A model generated the notes under the pieces. The model did no database searches. It was not told the origin of the DNA and saw only the letters and a list, made by a program, of their open reading frames with translations. Shown piece by piece: positions 51,773 through 60,486 of a stretch of 64,000 nucleotides of DNA (positions within the stretch are counted from its first letter, which is position 1; every line of letters begins with the position of its first letter). The position numbers and the translations under genes are program-made. Location of the stretch: assembly GCA_035772405.1 (NCBI GenBank), contig JAYKKM010000492.1, positions 3,870,001 to 3,934,000 on the forward strand, in the 5' to 3' direction. This DNA comes from Chrysogorgia sp. JL179-B06. Taxonomy: Eukaryota; Cnidaria; Anthozoa; Scleralcyonacea; Chrysogorgiidae.

Positions 51773-52927
51773 ATACAATTTTTCAATACTCTGTATTATA
51801 ATGTCAGGATCTTCAAAATTAATATTATATGATTCTATAATACTCTTAATAATAAAAGTAGTTGATGTACAGGTATTAGATGTAATCCTTACCCTTATAG
51901 AAAAATTATATATTATATCCATATGCGGGGGGTAATATTGTAAACTAAGCGGACTATTATTTTGTATAATCCTATTATTTTTAACTTGATCTGAAAATAA
52001 ACTGACTTTAAACTTATAGGGTTTATTTGTCTTATAGAATAATTTAAACCAATAAGAGTATTTCTTACAATTTTTATAACAACAGGTACAGGGAGGGGTT
52101 TTCATATGCATCAGCTTAACAAGCTTATCGAGATTAAAAGTATAAACCCTATCGTTACTAGTTTTAAGTTTTGATATAGGGTTATGATTTTCGCAAAAAA
52201 AAATAAAGCAACATACAAGTTGATACACTATTTTCTCAAAATTATCTAAATTATGTAGATAATAAAAAGTAGCCTTTAAATAAAATGGATCTATAAAATA
52301 TAAATAAATACAGCAATATGTAAATTCATGACTAAAACAACGATTAAGTCTATGTAATGTATTACAAAGATAAGACCCTCCATACCCTATGGGCTTAGGA
52401 ATTGTAGTTTGCTCATCATTAATAGTAATAGAAATAAAGTGGTAAATATCATTTCTTGGGTAATAACTGTTTTGAATTTCAATAAAAAAATTATCAGAAT
52501 GATTATCATTCAAATGAAAAATAGATTTCATTAATGTTTGAGCGGGTATTAATAGTAATTTGTGATAACGCTCACAGAGTTTTTCACCATAAATATAATA
52601 TTTTCGTTGTGTATGAACAACGGGTATTATATAGTGTTGTTTATCTGTTAAGATTCGCCAATCCATGCATTCATCTTGATGCATTTCAGGTTTCATTTTT
52701 TCAATATAGGCGTAGTCTTTATATCCCCGACCAAGTTGTCTCGATTCAAATTCCATACATTCGATAATTCCCCCATAGTAATAGTCACATAAGTCACAGA
52801 CGGCAAATAATAATCCAATGTATCGGTTACGAAAATGTTGTATATAATACACAATTTTCAATATCGTCTTAATATTGATTTCTTGAGCTTGCGCATAGGT
52901 TCTTTTACTCCCAATGTTTAATGACAT
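51764..52927 (-). CDS. Hypothetical protein, 387 aa, Cys/Tyr/His-rich
   Basis: ATG at 52,927 (the frame opens 6 nt earlier without ATG). A TATATATAC lies at 52,965-52,973 upstream. The protein has many Cys pairs and aromatic residues (AVCDLCDYYYGG, CTCCYKNCKKYS), suggesting metal binding in two places, and a helical middle region (IVYQLVCCFIFFC). No family was recognised. Codon use is AT-rich like its neighbours. Probably a lineage-specific accessory or early protein. Confidence 0.65.
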   Translation of the reverse strand: MSLNIGSKRTYAQAQEINIKTILKIVYYIQHFRNRYIGLLFAVCDLCDYYYGGIIECMEFESRQLGRGYKDYAYIEKMKPEMHQDECMDWRILTDKQHYIIPVVHTQRKYYIYGEKLCERYHKLLLIPAQTLMKSIFHLNDNHSDNFFIEIQNSYYPRNDIYHFISITINDEQTTIPKPIGYGGSYLCNTLHRLNRCFSHEFTYCCIYLYFIDPFYLKATFYYLHNLDNFEKIVYQLVCCFIFFCENHNPISKLKTSNDRVYTFNLDKLVKLMHMKTPPCTCCYKNCKKYSYWFKLFYKTNKPYKFKVSLFSDQVKNNRIIQNNSPLSLQYYPPHMDIIYNFSIRVRITSNTCTSTTFIIKSIIESYNINFEDPDIIIQSIEKLYLD

Positions 52928-53393
52928 TCTCAAAAGTGATAACGTTTTTTAAAAAATCGCCTTGTATATATACTATTTTCTCAATCTTTTAAATATATAT
53001 TTCTACATACAGATTTTAACACGATAAAAATTTGAAAAAAGTATTATTGTAACTACAATGTATAATATATCAACAGATTTGACGTGTGTGTGTTTTAGAA
53101 CAACATTAGGAATTCGTATTAATCTACAACACAGCATTTGATGCAACTAATCCCCGTGTATTTGTTTAGAAGAAAATCGCTAATTATGGATTCGCGTCTC
53201 TAATTCCCCAAACACACATTCATTGTATACGAGTATCACAAATCATCAGGATGACATGAAAGCTTTAATCAACGAACTCTGATTGGTCAAACTAATCTAG
53301 TCCCAGTTACACATAGTAACGCGGGATACAATTATAAAAGCCGATGTAGCGTTGAAAATAATTAATATCAGTCTGAGTGTAGGAGAGTGAGAG
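52928..53393. promoter_or_regulatory. Divergent intergenic region with CCAAT/TATA
   Basis: Inverted CCAAT (ATTGG) at 53,282 and TATAAAAG at 53,333-53,340 precede ATG 53,394. On the other side a minus-strand TATA serves the 387-aa gene. Confidence 0.55.
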
Positions 53394-54164
53394 ATGGCAA
53401 AAATATTTGAGAACGTGAACAGCGAAATTAAAGAAGATTTCATCCCGTTAGAGACAACTGAGAAGAATGAAGAGACTATCGAAGAGTTGTATGCTGGTAA
53501 ATATAATTGTGCATTAAACAAATGTAAAGAAGAAATATCCCCAGAACGACAGAAATTATTTTTATCGCGTATCACACATATAATGGATTGTGAATGTTAC
53601 CAGTTTAAGGGAGAGAGACCCAGTTATCGTGAAGTAACTCTTCTCGAACTTCAAACGAACAAGTATTTTATTTATCATTGTTATGATGGGAAGTTAAAAC
53701 CCTACAAAGAACTAACTCGAAGGGAACGGTCTACTGTCTACTATCAATATCGATGTCATGGCCTAGACTATTTATCTGAAAAAAAATCAAGAGATTATTT
53801 TAGTCAAAGTGAACTTATAAATAGATTAAGTTATTTATTTCGTAATGTTTTTCCCCCGAATGCTATTATTGGGTATAAAGGTGGTGATAAAGAATCGTCG
53901 TTAGTTAAAACACTTCAAGAAAAAACTATTGTACATTGTGTGAATATTGAATATTTTGGAATTGAGAAGTACGATTATTTACTTTCGTTTTATAATCTTA
54001 AGCCAAGAAATTGTTGGTATCATACTAGTGAACCCACATGTTTATTGTATCATTGTAGTTTGTTTGAATGTCTTTTATTTGCTGCATGTTTGTTTCGTAA
54101 ATTAGAAGATGTGGATAATGAACGAGCGGTACTAGCTATGTATGATAAGGAATTTAATTTTTAA
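53394..54164 (+). CDS. Conserved-looking hypothetical protein, 256 aa
   Basis: ATG 53,394, 54 nt after TATAAAAG. Acidic N-terminus, then a compact domain with PPNAIIGYKGGDKE, a central VHCVNIEYFGIEKYD, and a C-terminal Cys/His set (NCWYHTSEPTCLLYHCSLFECLLF). The spacing of GYKGG..E, NIE.fG..KYD and C..H..HC..E resembles uncharacterised proteins of animal transposons that I recall, possibly with an RNase H- or exonuclease-like fold. No activity can be assigned. Highly expressed, if the good TATA/CCAAT context is a guide. Confidence 0.7.
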   Translation: MAKIFENVNSEIKEDFIPLETTEKNEETIEELYAGKYNCALNKCKEEISPERQKLFLSRITHIMDCECYQFKGERPSYREVTLLELQTNKYFIYHCYDGKLKPYKELTRRERSTVYYQYRCHGLDYLSEKKSRDYFSQSELINRLSYLFRNVFPPNAIIGYKGGDKESSLVKTLQEKTIVHCVNIEYFGIEKYDYLLSFYNLKPRNCWYHTSEPTCLLYHCSLFECLLFAACLFRKLEDVDNERAVLAMYDKEFNF

Positions 54165-54234
54165 AATTTATTCTCTCCTGAACATTTTTTCCTAAATAAA
54201 AAATAATACACTTTTTGATTTAAAAAAAAAAATA

Positions 54235-54495
54235 TTGAATGTATTTTCCTTTTTATTTTTAGAAACACAAAGATTGTTTAAAAAATTATCAAAAGCACAT
54301 TTAAGAAATGTTTATATTTTAAAAATAAAACGTACATTAGAACGGGATTATTTTGTTAAAGATGTACATGTTATCAAAAATACTATTTTTGTTAAAATAG
54401 AAGGAGAGAGAAGTTTTAAAAAAATTAAGATGATCTTAGCAACTCTTTGTACATTTAAATATATAAAAAATGATATCATTGTACGTATAATATAA
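54235..54495 (+). CDS. Short ORF without ATG, possible downstream exon
   Basis: The open frame (86 codons) has no ATG until near its end. It is preceded by TTTTCCTTTTTATTTTTAG at 54,243-54,261, a strong splice acceptor. It encodes a basic, beta/alpha-like peptide (LFKKLSKAHLRNVYILKIKRTLERDYF...VHVIKNTIFVKIEGERSFKKIKMIL). Either it is the second exon of a spliced gene with a distant leader, or a decayed gene. No family recognised. Confidence 0.4.
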   Translation: MNVFSFLFLETQRLFKKLSKAHLRNVYILKIKRTLERDYFVKDVHVIKNTIFVKIEGERSFKKIKMILATLCTFKYIKNDIIVRII

Positions 54496-54535
54496 ATAAA
54501 ACGTTCTTAATTTTTTTTCTCTTATTGGAATTAAA

Positions 54536-55216
54536 ATGAGTCAGAAAAAAATCATCCATTACAATGAACGTTTTTGGCTTACGAATCCAAGAAAAGTCGC
54601 GACAGTTGCTTTAAAATCAGCAGCAAATTTATATGAGTTTCAAGAAGTTCCTTGGCAACGGGGTGTAATACCAACGAGTTTTCTTGACGGTTTTAAAATT
54701 AAAACAAATAATCGAGCTACAGGTCCATTTTCTGATTTTTCATTGACATTTAGTGACCATAGAAAATTTCAAACAGATACACAGAATTATCGTACGGGAG
54801 AATTAGAAGCAAGAAAAAAAAATTGGTATAAACGAAAAATAATTCATAGTATTGATGTAAAATTTAAAAATAATATTAGAGAAAAATATAACGATGCAAT
54901 AGGATGGAGTATTGTTCAAGTTAAAAAAGAGATATTCACAGACGGTGAAATGGGATCAATGATTGGTCAACCCAGTAAATATTATTTTGCCTCTAATCAA
55001 TTGTTTATTGATCCTGAGAAAAATTTCTTTAACGATGATCAACGTTTTGTAGATTTAGCTTATAATTTACCTGCTGACGAAGATTTAATTTTGATTCAAA
55101 ACATTCAATTTATAGATGATCATTTTGTTATAAAATATGGTATTAAAATTGGTGAGGCAGATAAACCCTATAATGAATACGATATTTCTATTGTTTATTC
55201 CGATGGATATACGTAG
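54536..55216 (+). CDS. Hypothetical protein, 226 aa, possible structural protein
   Basis: ATG 54,536. Predicted mostly beta with aromatic and Asn/Asp-rich loops (NERFWLTNPRKVATVALKSA, NYRTGELEARKKNWYKRK, IDVKFKNNIREKYND, YGIKIGEADKPYNEYDISIVYSDGY). No signal peptide or membrane helix. A beta-rich protein of this size in a Polinton-like element could be a penton-type minor capsid protein, but no signature was seen and I do not assert it. Confidence 0.65.
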   Translation: MSQKKIIHYNERFWLTNPRKVATVALKSAANLYEFQEVPWQRGVIPTSFLDGFKIKTNNRATGPFSDFSLTFSDHRKFQTDTQNYRTGELEARKKNWYKRKIIHSIDVKFKNNIREKYNDAIGWSIVQVKKEIFTDGEMGSMIGQPSKYYFASNQLFIDPEKNFFNDDQRFVDLAYNLPADEDLILIQNIQFIDDHFVIKYGIKIGEADKPYNEYDISIVYSDGYT

Positions 55217-55221
55217 ATATA

Positions 55222-55231
55222 CCCCTATATA
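55222..55231 (+). promoter_or_regulatory. TATA box
   Basis: CTATATAAAG ends about 37 bp before ATG 55,268, supporting that upstream ATG as the real start of the next gene. Confidence 0.5.
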
Positions 55232-55267
55232 AAGATCGTTTTTTCAAGATGGTCGTGTGTAAGTGTC

Positions 55268-55862
55268 ATGGCTATTTTTCAGCGAGTACAAAATCAAGAG
55301 GGATATAAGATTTATCATGAATTAACACAATATAGTTATGTGGAATCCGTTTTTTTTTTGGCAATTAGTAGGAAGTGTGGAAATTGAAAAATCAAGATAT
55401 CATCTACTAATATCTATTGCTGATTATGAAACATATGTACGGTATAAATTTATACTGGAAGTAGAATGTTCAAAAAATCCCAAAATGTATGTTATGCATC
55501 ATGAGGAACACGATATTCCAGAAGAATGTTATGAATTTCTTCGTAAAATATGTGAAGCATGGCGTGATGACCTATCCCCACGTATCAACGACAAAAGAAT
55601 TGGAGAATATTTAAAGATACTAGATTATGATAGAAAACATTGTTTTAGTTATGAGTGTTTTAGGAGTATTATAGCATTATATTATGATTTTTGTGTTTAT
55701 AATAAAACTATAAAATACACTTGTAAAAAATGTAAAGGGGAATGCGAATGTAATGTGGATTACCCTAATTTCATCAGTGTAAATTTTAATGAAATAAGAG
55801 GTTGTAATGTAAAAAAATATTCAATGGACAATAACATCTTATGTAACGAAATAATACACTGA
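55268..55862 (+). CDS. Hypothetical protein with frame break at a T run
   Basis: ATG 55,268 opens a 39-codon frame that ends at 55,387. A second frame starts inside it (ATG 55,338) and runs 174 codons to 55,862. They overlap across a run of ten T at about 55,350, and the first frame's peptide leads naturally into the second, so a one-base indel at the T run is likely. The second frame is rich in Tyr and Cys and has CKKCKGECEC near the C-terminus, a metal-binding cluster. No family recognised. Confidence 0.55.
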
Positions 55863-55885
55863 ATGTATTTTTTTTATTTTGAAAA

Positions 55886-56170
55886 TTAATACATTAAAAA
55901 CTTTTCAACATGGTTTCTGGGTTTATGATATACAATTCCTCCTTTTTGAAAATGTCTTTTGATTTTTTTCGTTCCTAGTTTTGCAATAATTTTTACTACT
56001 TTAGCTTTTTTTTTAAGCTCTTTTTTAAAATCGTTTATAAAAAGTTTGCCGTATTTATTGACTGTTTTATTTCCTCCACGTTGCCTTTTTTTCCCTTTAA
56101 AAATACCCCCACGTTGCCTTTTTTTCCCCTTAAAATCACCACCCCGTAATTCTCTTATTCTTCCTACCAT
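55886..56170 (-). CDS. Basic core-like protein with Gly-Gly processing sites, 94 aa
   Basis: ATG 56,170, two bases after the stop of the SET gene (a longer reading overlaps that gene). Very Lys/Arg-rich, with two copies of FKGKKRQRGG. Near the N-terminus ELRGGDF fits the adenain cleavage pattern (M/I/L)xGG-x. Small basic proteins processed by the viral protease are the condensing core proteins of adenoviruses and relatives, so a DNA-packing role in the virion is likely. The order with the adenain-like gene at 62.5 kb supports this. Confidence 0.65.
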   Translation of the reverse strand: MVGRIRELRGGDFKGKKRQRGGIFKGKKRQRGGNKTVNKYGKLFINDFKKELKKKAKVVKIIAKLGTKKIKRHFQKGGIVYHKPRNHVEKFLMY

Positions 56171-56172
56171 TG

Positions 56173-56724
56173 TTATGAAGGTTGTTTTCTCTGCCAATAG
56201 TTATCACCATAGTCTGCAAAAATTTCTTCATGGGCTTTTATATGTTTTATACTTTCTAAATACATTTTTTTATTATTGGGATTGTAAACAAAATCGGAAT
56301 TATTTTTATATATAGAACCGGTTTTCCCATTATTCGCATACCGTGCTGCAGCGTGAGTTGTCAAATAAGCATCGATACACGTGTTTGCATCGTTACAAAT
56401 ACTATATACAGCATTTGTGTTTTTACCATATTTACGATCCAATTTGGATTGTGTTGTTTTTTGACCCGTGTAATAAGAAATATTACGATCGGGTTTAAAA
56501 GGTTTTTTCCAAGCAAATAATCCTTCACCCGCATTGGGGATCGTTGATTTCTTGATACGTAAGTTATTTTGTTTTGCTAAATGAATCCAACATTTTTTTG
56601 TTTTTGCTGTTCGTTTACGACATCTTATTTTTTTTAAGGTTTTACTTCTACATTGAAGAACGTGACGTATACTTTGAGATTTATCATTGCGTCTTTTTTT
56701 TCGGGGTAACTTAACTCTTACCAT
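56173..56724 (-). CDS. SET-domain protein (lysine methyltransferase), 183 aa
   Basis: ATG 56,724. N-terminal basic part with a Cys/His motif (C25, C35, C45, H48; CRSKTLKKIRC..KKCWIH) like short zinc-binding tags. The SET domain covers about 55-177: NAGEGLFA (64-71, SAM-binding GxG), YYTG (84-87), IDAYLTTHAAARYANNG (117-133, where NH of the usual RxxNH motif is NN), and HEEIFADYGDNYW (165-177, the DYG and aromatic end). Pre- and post-SET Cys clusters are absent, as in small viral SET proteins such as that of chlorella virus PBCV-1, which methylates H3K27. It would transfer methyl groups from SAM to lysines, probably histone H3 or a viral protein. The gene lies head-to-tail with the core-like gene. 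Confidence 0.88.
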   Translation of the reverse strand: MVRVKLPRKKRRNDKSQSIRHVLQCRSKTLKKIRCRKRTAKTKKCWIHLAKQNNLRIKKSTIPNAGEGLFAWKKPFKPDRNISYYTGQKTTQSKLDRKYGKNTNAVYSICNDANTCIDAYLTTHAAARYANNGKTGSIYKNNSDFVYNPNNKKMYLESIKHIKAHEEIFADYGDNYWQRKQPS

Positions 56725-56731
56725 TTTTTTT

Positions 56732-57046
56732 TTAAAATATAGTTTTTATTCCTAAATAATCATTATTTTTTTCATGGGTCTGAATAAATTTTACCATACA
56801 TTCAACTTTATAGATAATATCTTCGGGACAGTTGTATATTTCTTTTTTTAATTTTGTTATTCTTTGTTTTAAAATCTTTGATGAAATAGGTATTATCTTT
56901 TCTTTATCTTCTGTAAAATTTAGTAAACATTCCCTTAAAAGATACGGCGTAAATAATATTGAAGGATCATTATCTTGAATTTCATACCCGATATAAGGTA
57001 AATTAGACGTTTGTAAATAAATTTCAATATGCACAATTTCACTCAT
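56732..57046 (-). CDS. Hypothetical protein, 104 aa
   Basis: The ATG at 57,046 is chosen over the longer frame (to 57,106) because that would overlap the divergent mini-gene start at 57,088. Mixed structure with hydrophobic beta strands (EIVHIEIYLQTSNLPYIGYEI) and an amphipathic Lys-rich helix (ISSKILKQRITKLKKEIYNC). Ends 7 bp before the SET gene start. No family recognised. Confidence 0.5.
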   Translation of the reverse strand: MSEIVHIEIYLQTSNLPYIGYEIQDNDPSILFTPYLLRECLLNFTEDKEKIIPISSKILKQRITKLKKEIYNCPEDIIYKVECMVKFIQTHEKNNDYLGIKTIF

Positions 57047-57087
57047 ATTTTTTTTTACTCTTTTTTTTTGTTTTAGTTTTTTTTTAA

Positions 57088-57258
57088 ATGGGTTCTTTAT
57101 TCTCAAAAAAAATCCCTCCTATACTTACGTTGACATGTATTAATATACAGGATTCATACGATGTTACTATTGATCGTGTTGATGGTGAAGACGAAAACAT
57201 AAATAAAAATAAAACGGCATGTTTTTCTTGTTTTAGAAAAAAAAAAGAAGATGAATGA
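57088..57258 (+). CDS. Putative N-myristoylated mini-protein, 56 aa
   Basis: ATG 57,088 to TGA 57,258. It begins MGSLFSKK, matching the N-myristoylation pattern (Gly2, Ser6, then Lys), and ends with CFSCFRKKKEDE, a Cys pair beside a basic patch like palmitoylation sites. The acidic middle has no domain. The stop overlaps the polymerase ATG (57,251) by 8 nt, so it would be expressed from the same transcript. A small membrane-attached protein is the inferred product. Confidence 0.5.
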   Translation: MGSLFSKKIPPILTLTCINIQDSYDVTIDRVDGEDENINKNKTACFSCFRKKKEDE

Positions 57259-58759
57259 TGATCAGAAAAAATTAAAATATAGTCAAAAAGATATAGATAA
57301 AATTGTAAGTTTATTTAATAAGAAAAAAGAAAGTAAGAAAAATGAAAAAATAGACGATTATTTTTCTGTTAATCATATAGAAACTATTAGTAGAGAAAAA
57401 TTTAAAGTCACTGAACAACATTTTTCTTTGGATGTTTCACGGGAAAAAACGGTTAATTTTATTAGTTTTATTCAATCGTTATCGTTGGTTTTTTCTTATT
57501 TAATTAACATTGCACGGGCAAATGTAAAAAGTGATGATGATTATGTTAGATTTATCTTTAGTAATGCGCCAAAAAGTTTTTTCTCTACGGCCGTTTTACC
57601 CGTGAAAGACTTTGACGTTAAATATTTCTTAAATATTATGGAAAAATTTATGCAGAGTAATAAAGAAATAATAGCTAATGGTTGGAATAGTAAAGTAATT
57701 GTTCAAACTTTTCCCGCAGGAATAAGTACAAATAAAAAAAAAAATAGTGTACTAAGGAAAAAAAGTATTTACAATAGTTTGAATAAGGGAAAAGCTACAG
57801 ATAAAGGTGGTGTGAAAAGTAATGTAAAAAAATATGGCCGTAAATTTCGCACGGGGGTATTTTATATTCTTAGCCATGTATTATTTCGTACAGTGAAAGA
57901 TTGTTGTTTTGCTTTAGCAATATTAGTGGGTTTATCATTTTTAAAACAAGACTATAAATATTTTATAATGAAAAGAAAACCAAATAAACCCGTGGATGAT
58001 TTATTTACGTGTGAAGAAATTCGAAATGTATATCGGGAATGTGGGATACCCGAGGGTAATGTTGATGCTACACAGTTTCATTTTGTATATAATAATTATT
58101 TAAAAAAACAGGGTGTTGATTTGTTAGTGTATGCTGACACTCATTCCGATAATATAATTTATGATTCACGAACTGATAGTGCAGGTAATCTTATTAAATT
58201 GACTAATGAAATTGTATGTTTATGGTTAAATAATAATCATTACGATGTAGTCTTAAGCATAAAGGAATTTTCTAAACTCAGTACCAGTTCTTTTTGTGTT
58301 AAATGTATGAGTTATTTTACACGTCATGAATATGTCGATAATCACCTATGTACTACAAATAATTTAACTTGTTTACGATGTTATAAATATCCGAATAAGT
58401 GTAAAGATAAAAATAATAAACTTATTTGTAGCAGTTGTGATATAATTTTTTATGATGAAAATTGTTTTACAAATCATTTAACAAATAAAATTTTTAAACC
58501 TTCTCAAAGTAATTATGATCGTTTAACACCGTGTCAATATTTTTTTTATTGTAAAACCTGTAACAAAATTTGTCCTCGATTCTTTTTCATTTTTTCTAAT
58601 AAAACAGTTAAACATGATTGTAGCAAACGATTTTGTTTTCATTGTGATAAATACATGAAACAACCTCATTTTTGTTACGTGAAACCCCTTTCACTTGAAT
58701 ATAACAAGGGGAAAGAAAGTGAACCCACTTTATTTTTTTTTGATTTTGAAATAAAGTAA
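57251..58759 (+). CDS. Protein-primed type B DNA polymerase, N-terminal part
   Basis: ATG 57,251, 502 codons. The first about 300 residues are lineage-specific, with basic stretches. Residues about 350-485 are a Cys/His-rich region (CVKC, CLRC, CSSC, CKTC, CFHC repeats) like the zinc cluster ahead of the exonuclease in Polinton polymerases. The frame ends just after FFFDFE (58,735-58,749), the Exo I motif with catalytic Asp/Glu. A stop follows because of a one-base frame change near 58,750. The rest continues at 58,771. Confidence 0.9.
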   Translation: MNDDQKKLKYSQKDIDKIVSLFNKKKESKKNEKIDDYFSVNHIETISREKFKVTEQHFSLDVSREKTVNFISFIQSLSLVFSYLINIARANVKSDDDYVRFIFSNAPKSFFSTAVLPVKDFDVKYFLNIMEKFMQSNKEIIANGWNSKVIVQTFPAGISTNKKKNSVLRKKSIYNSLNKGKATDKGGVKSNVKKYGRKFRTGVFYILSHVLFRTVKDCCFALAILVGLSFLKQDYKYFIMKRKPNKPVDDLFTCEEIRNVYRECGIPEGNVDATQFHFVYNNYLKKQGVDLLVYADTHSDNIIYDSRTDSAGNLIKLTNEIVCLWLNNNHYDVVLSIKEFSKLSTSSFCVKCMSYFTRHEYVDNHLCTTNNLTCLRCYKYPNKCKDKNNKLICSSCDIIFYDENCFTNHLTNKIFKPSQSNYDRLTPCQYFFYCKTCNKICPRFFFIFSNKTVKHDCSKRFCFHCDKYMKQPHFCYVKPLSLEYNKGKESEPTLFFFDFEIK

Positions 58760-58770
58760 CCGAAACTAAA

Positions 58771-60486
58771 TTGCTCGTGCCGTTTTATTGTATCGTCCAA
58801 AAGGTATGTAAAAAATGTCAACATATTGAATTTAAAAAAACAAAAATATTTGAAAAAAAGGATCAAGAAATTATCGATAATACTATTGAAAAAGTTAGTT
58901 GTTGTGGGAATAGACAATTTATTTTTGATAACAATGTTATTGAAACTTTATGTGAATTTATGTTTGAACAAACAAATTCCGTTTGGATAGCTCATAACGG
59001 GGGTAGATTTGATACTATTTTTATTTTAAAATATCTTTTAGAAATAAAACAGATAATGCCGAATACTATAATGAACGGTACTAAAATAATGAGTTTAATA
59101 ATTAAAGAACAAAATATTAGAATCCTCGATAGTTATTTGTTTTTTAGTATGAAATTAGCGGATATTCCAAAAGCAATGGATCTTCAAGGGGAATGTAAGG
59201 GATTTCATCCTTATGAATTTTACGATTTAACTTATGAGGGTGACATTGTAGATCGGAAATTTTTTGATACGAAACATATGAATACAGCAACACTTAATGA
59301 ATTTGAAAAATGGTATTTAGAAAAAAAGAAAGAGAAATATATATTTCGTAAAGAGATTTATTATTATTGTTGTAGTGATGTAGATATTTTAAGAAAGGGA
59401 TGTGTTAAATTTTCTACAATGATCGGGACCATAGGTCATATCACCCCCTTTTATGCAAAAAATTGTATTACGATTGCTAGTTTAGCTTTGAAAGTGTATA
59501 GACTTAATTTTTTAAAAAAAAATTGTGTAGGAATTATTCCTGCTTCGGGGTATAGGGGTGGTGTAAAACAGAGTTTAATTGCTATTGATTGGTTAGATGA
59601 AATTAATCGAGAAATAGGAGGAAATTTAGAATATATCTGTTCACAAAATGGGGAGAAAAAAATTCTAGGACGTTTTGTCGATGGTTTTTATATTGATACG
59701 ATATATCAATTTCATGGTTGTTTTTATCACGGATGTCCCAAATGTTTCGACCCCTATGCATTAAACGTTCTTACAAACGAAAAATTTAGTAATTTATATG
59801 CAAATACGCAACGTTTTTCTTGGACAATAAAAAATGCCGGTTACAAATTAATCGAGATGTGGGAATGTGATTATTTAGAAGAAAAAAAATATACACAGAA
59901 ACAATTAATTGAAAAGAAAAGAAAATTTTATCCGTTTACTCCTTTAACACCACGTGACGCATTATATGGGGGGCGAACTTCCCCCGTATGTTTATTTAAA
60001 GAAACAAAACCCAACGAACGAATAAGTTACGTAGATTTTACATCGCTATACCCTGATGTACAAAAAAATTATGATTTTCCTGTGGGTCATCCTACTATTT
60101 TACTGGGGAAAGATTGTAATAAAATAAAAATCAAGGACATATTTGGTTTAGTAAAATGTTGTATTTCACCTCCTCGAAATATTTACTTTCCTGTTTTACC
60201 TGTTAGAATAGATGGGAAATTATTATTTCCATTATGTTATAAATGTGCTGTGGATAAATGTAATAAATGTGAACATAATGAAAGCGATCGATACTTAACG
60301 GGTACTTGGACTAGTGTTGAGATTCATGTTGCTATAGATAAGGGATATAAAATAATTGCTCTTTACGAAATATATCATTTTGAACGCAAAGAAAAAATCT
60401 TTTCACAATACGTAAATCAATTTTTAAAAATCAAACAAGAATCTTCAGGAATTCCTACGGATTGTTTTGAACGCAGATGGAAGTAA
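58771..60486 (+). CDS. DNA polymerase B, exonuclease and palm part
   Basis: Continues the polymerase in a shifted frame; no true start is implied. It shows Exo II (AHNGGRFDTIF near 58,990), Exo III (YYYCCSDVDIL near 59,370), the Polinton-type insertion (YQFHGCFYHGC), and Pol motif A (VDFTSLYPDVQ near 60,030) in which Asp binds metal. The frame is lost near 60,465 at a TTTT run. The enzyme would replicate the linear element from a protein primer, with 3'-5' proofreading. Confidence 0.93.
   Translation: MLVPFYCIVQKVCKKCQHIEFKKTKIFEKKDQEIIDNTIEKVSCCGNRQFIFDNNVIETLCEFMFEQTNSVWIAHNGGRFDTIFILKYLLEIKQIMPNTIMNGTKIMSLIIKEQNIRILDSYLFFSMKLADIPKAMDLQGECKGFHPYEFYDLTYEGDIVDRKFFDTKHMNTATLNEFEKWYLEKKKEKYIFRKEIYYYCCSDVDILRKGCVKFSTMIGTIGHITPFYAKNCITIASLALKVYRLNFLKKNCVGIIPASGYRGGVKQSLIAIDWLDEINREIGGNLEYICSQNGEKKILGRFVDGFYIDTIYQFHGCFYHGCPKCFDPYALNVLTNEKFSNLYANTQRFSWTIKNAGYKLIEMWECDYLEEKKYTQKQLIEKKRKFYPFTPLTPRDALYGGRTSPVCLFKETKPNERISYVDFTSLYPDVQKNYDFPVGHPTILLGKDCNKIKIKDIFGLVKCCISPPRNIYFPVLPVRIDGKLLFPLCYKCAVDKCNKCEHNESDRYLTGTWTSVEIHVAIDKGYKIIALYEIYHFERKEKIFSQYVNQFLKIKQESSGIPTDCFERRWK

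Noticed and set aside
54536..55216. Major capsid protein of the Polinton-like element
   Set aside because: Too short (226 aa) for a double jelly-roll capsid protein and no recognised motif.
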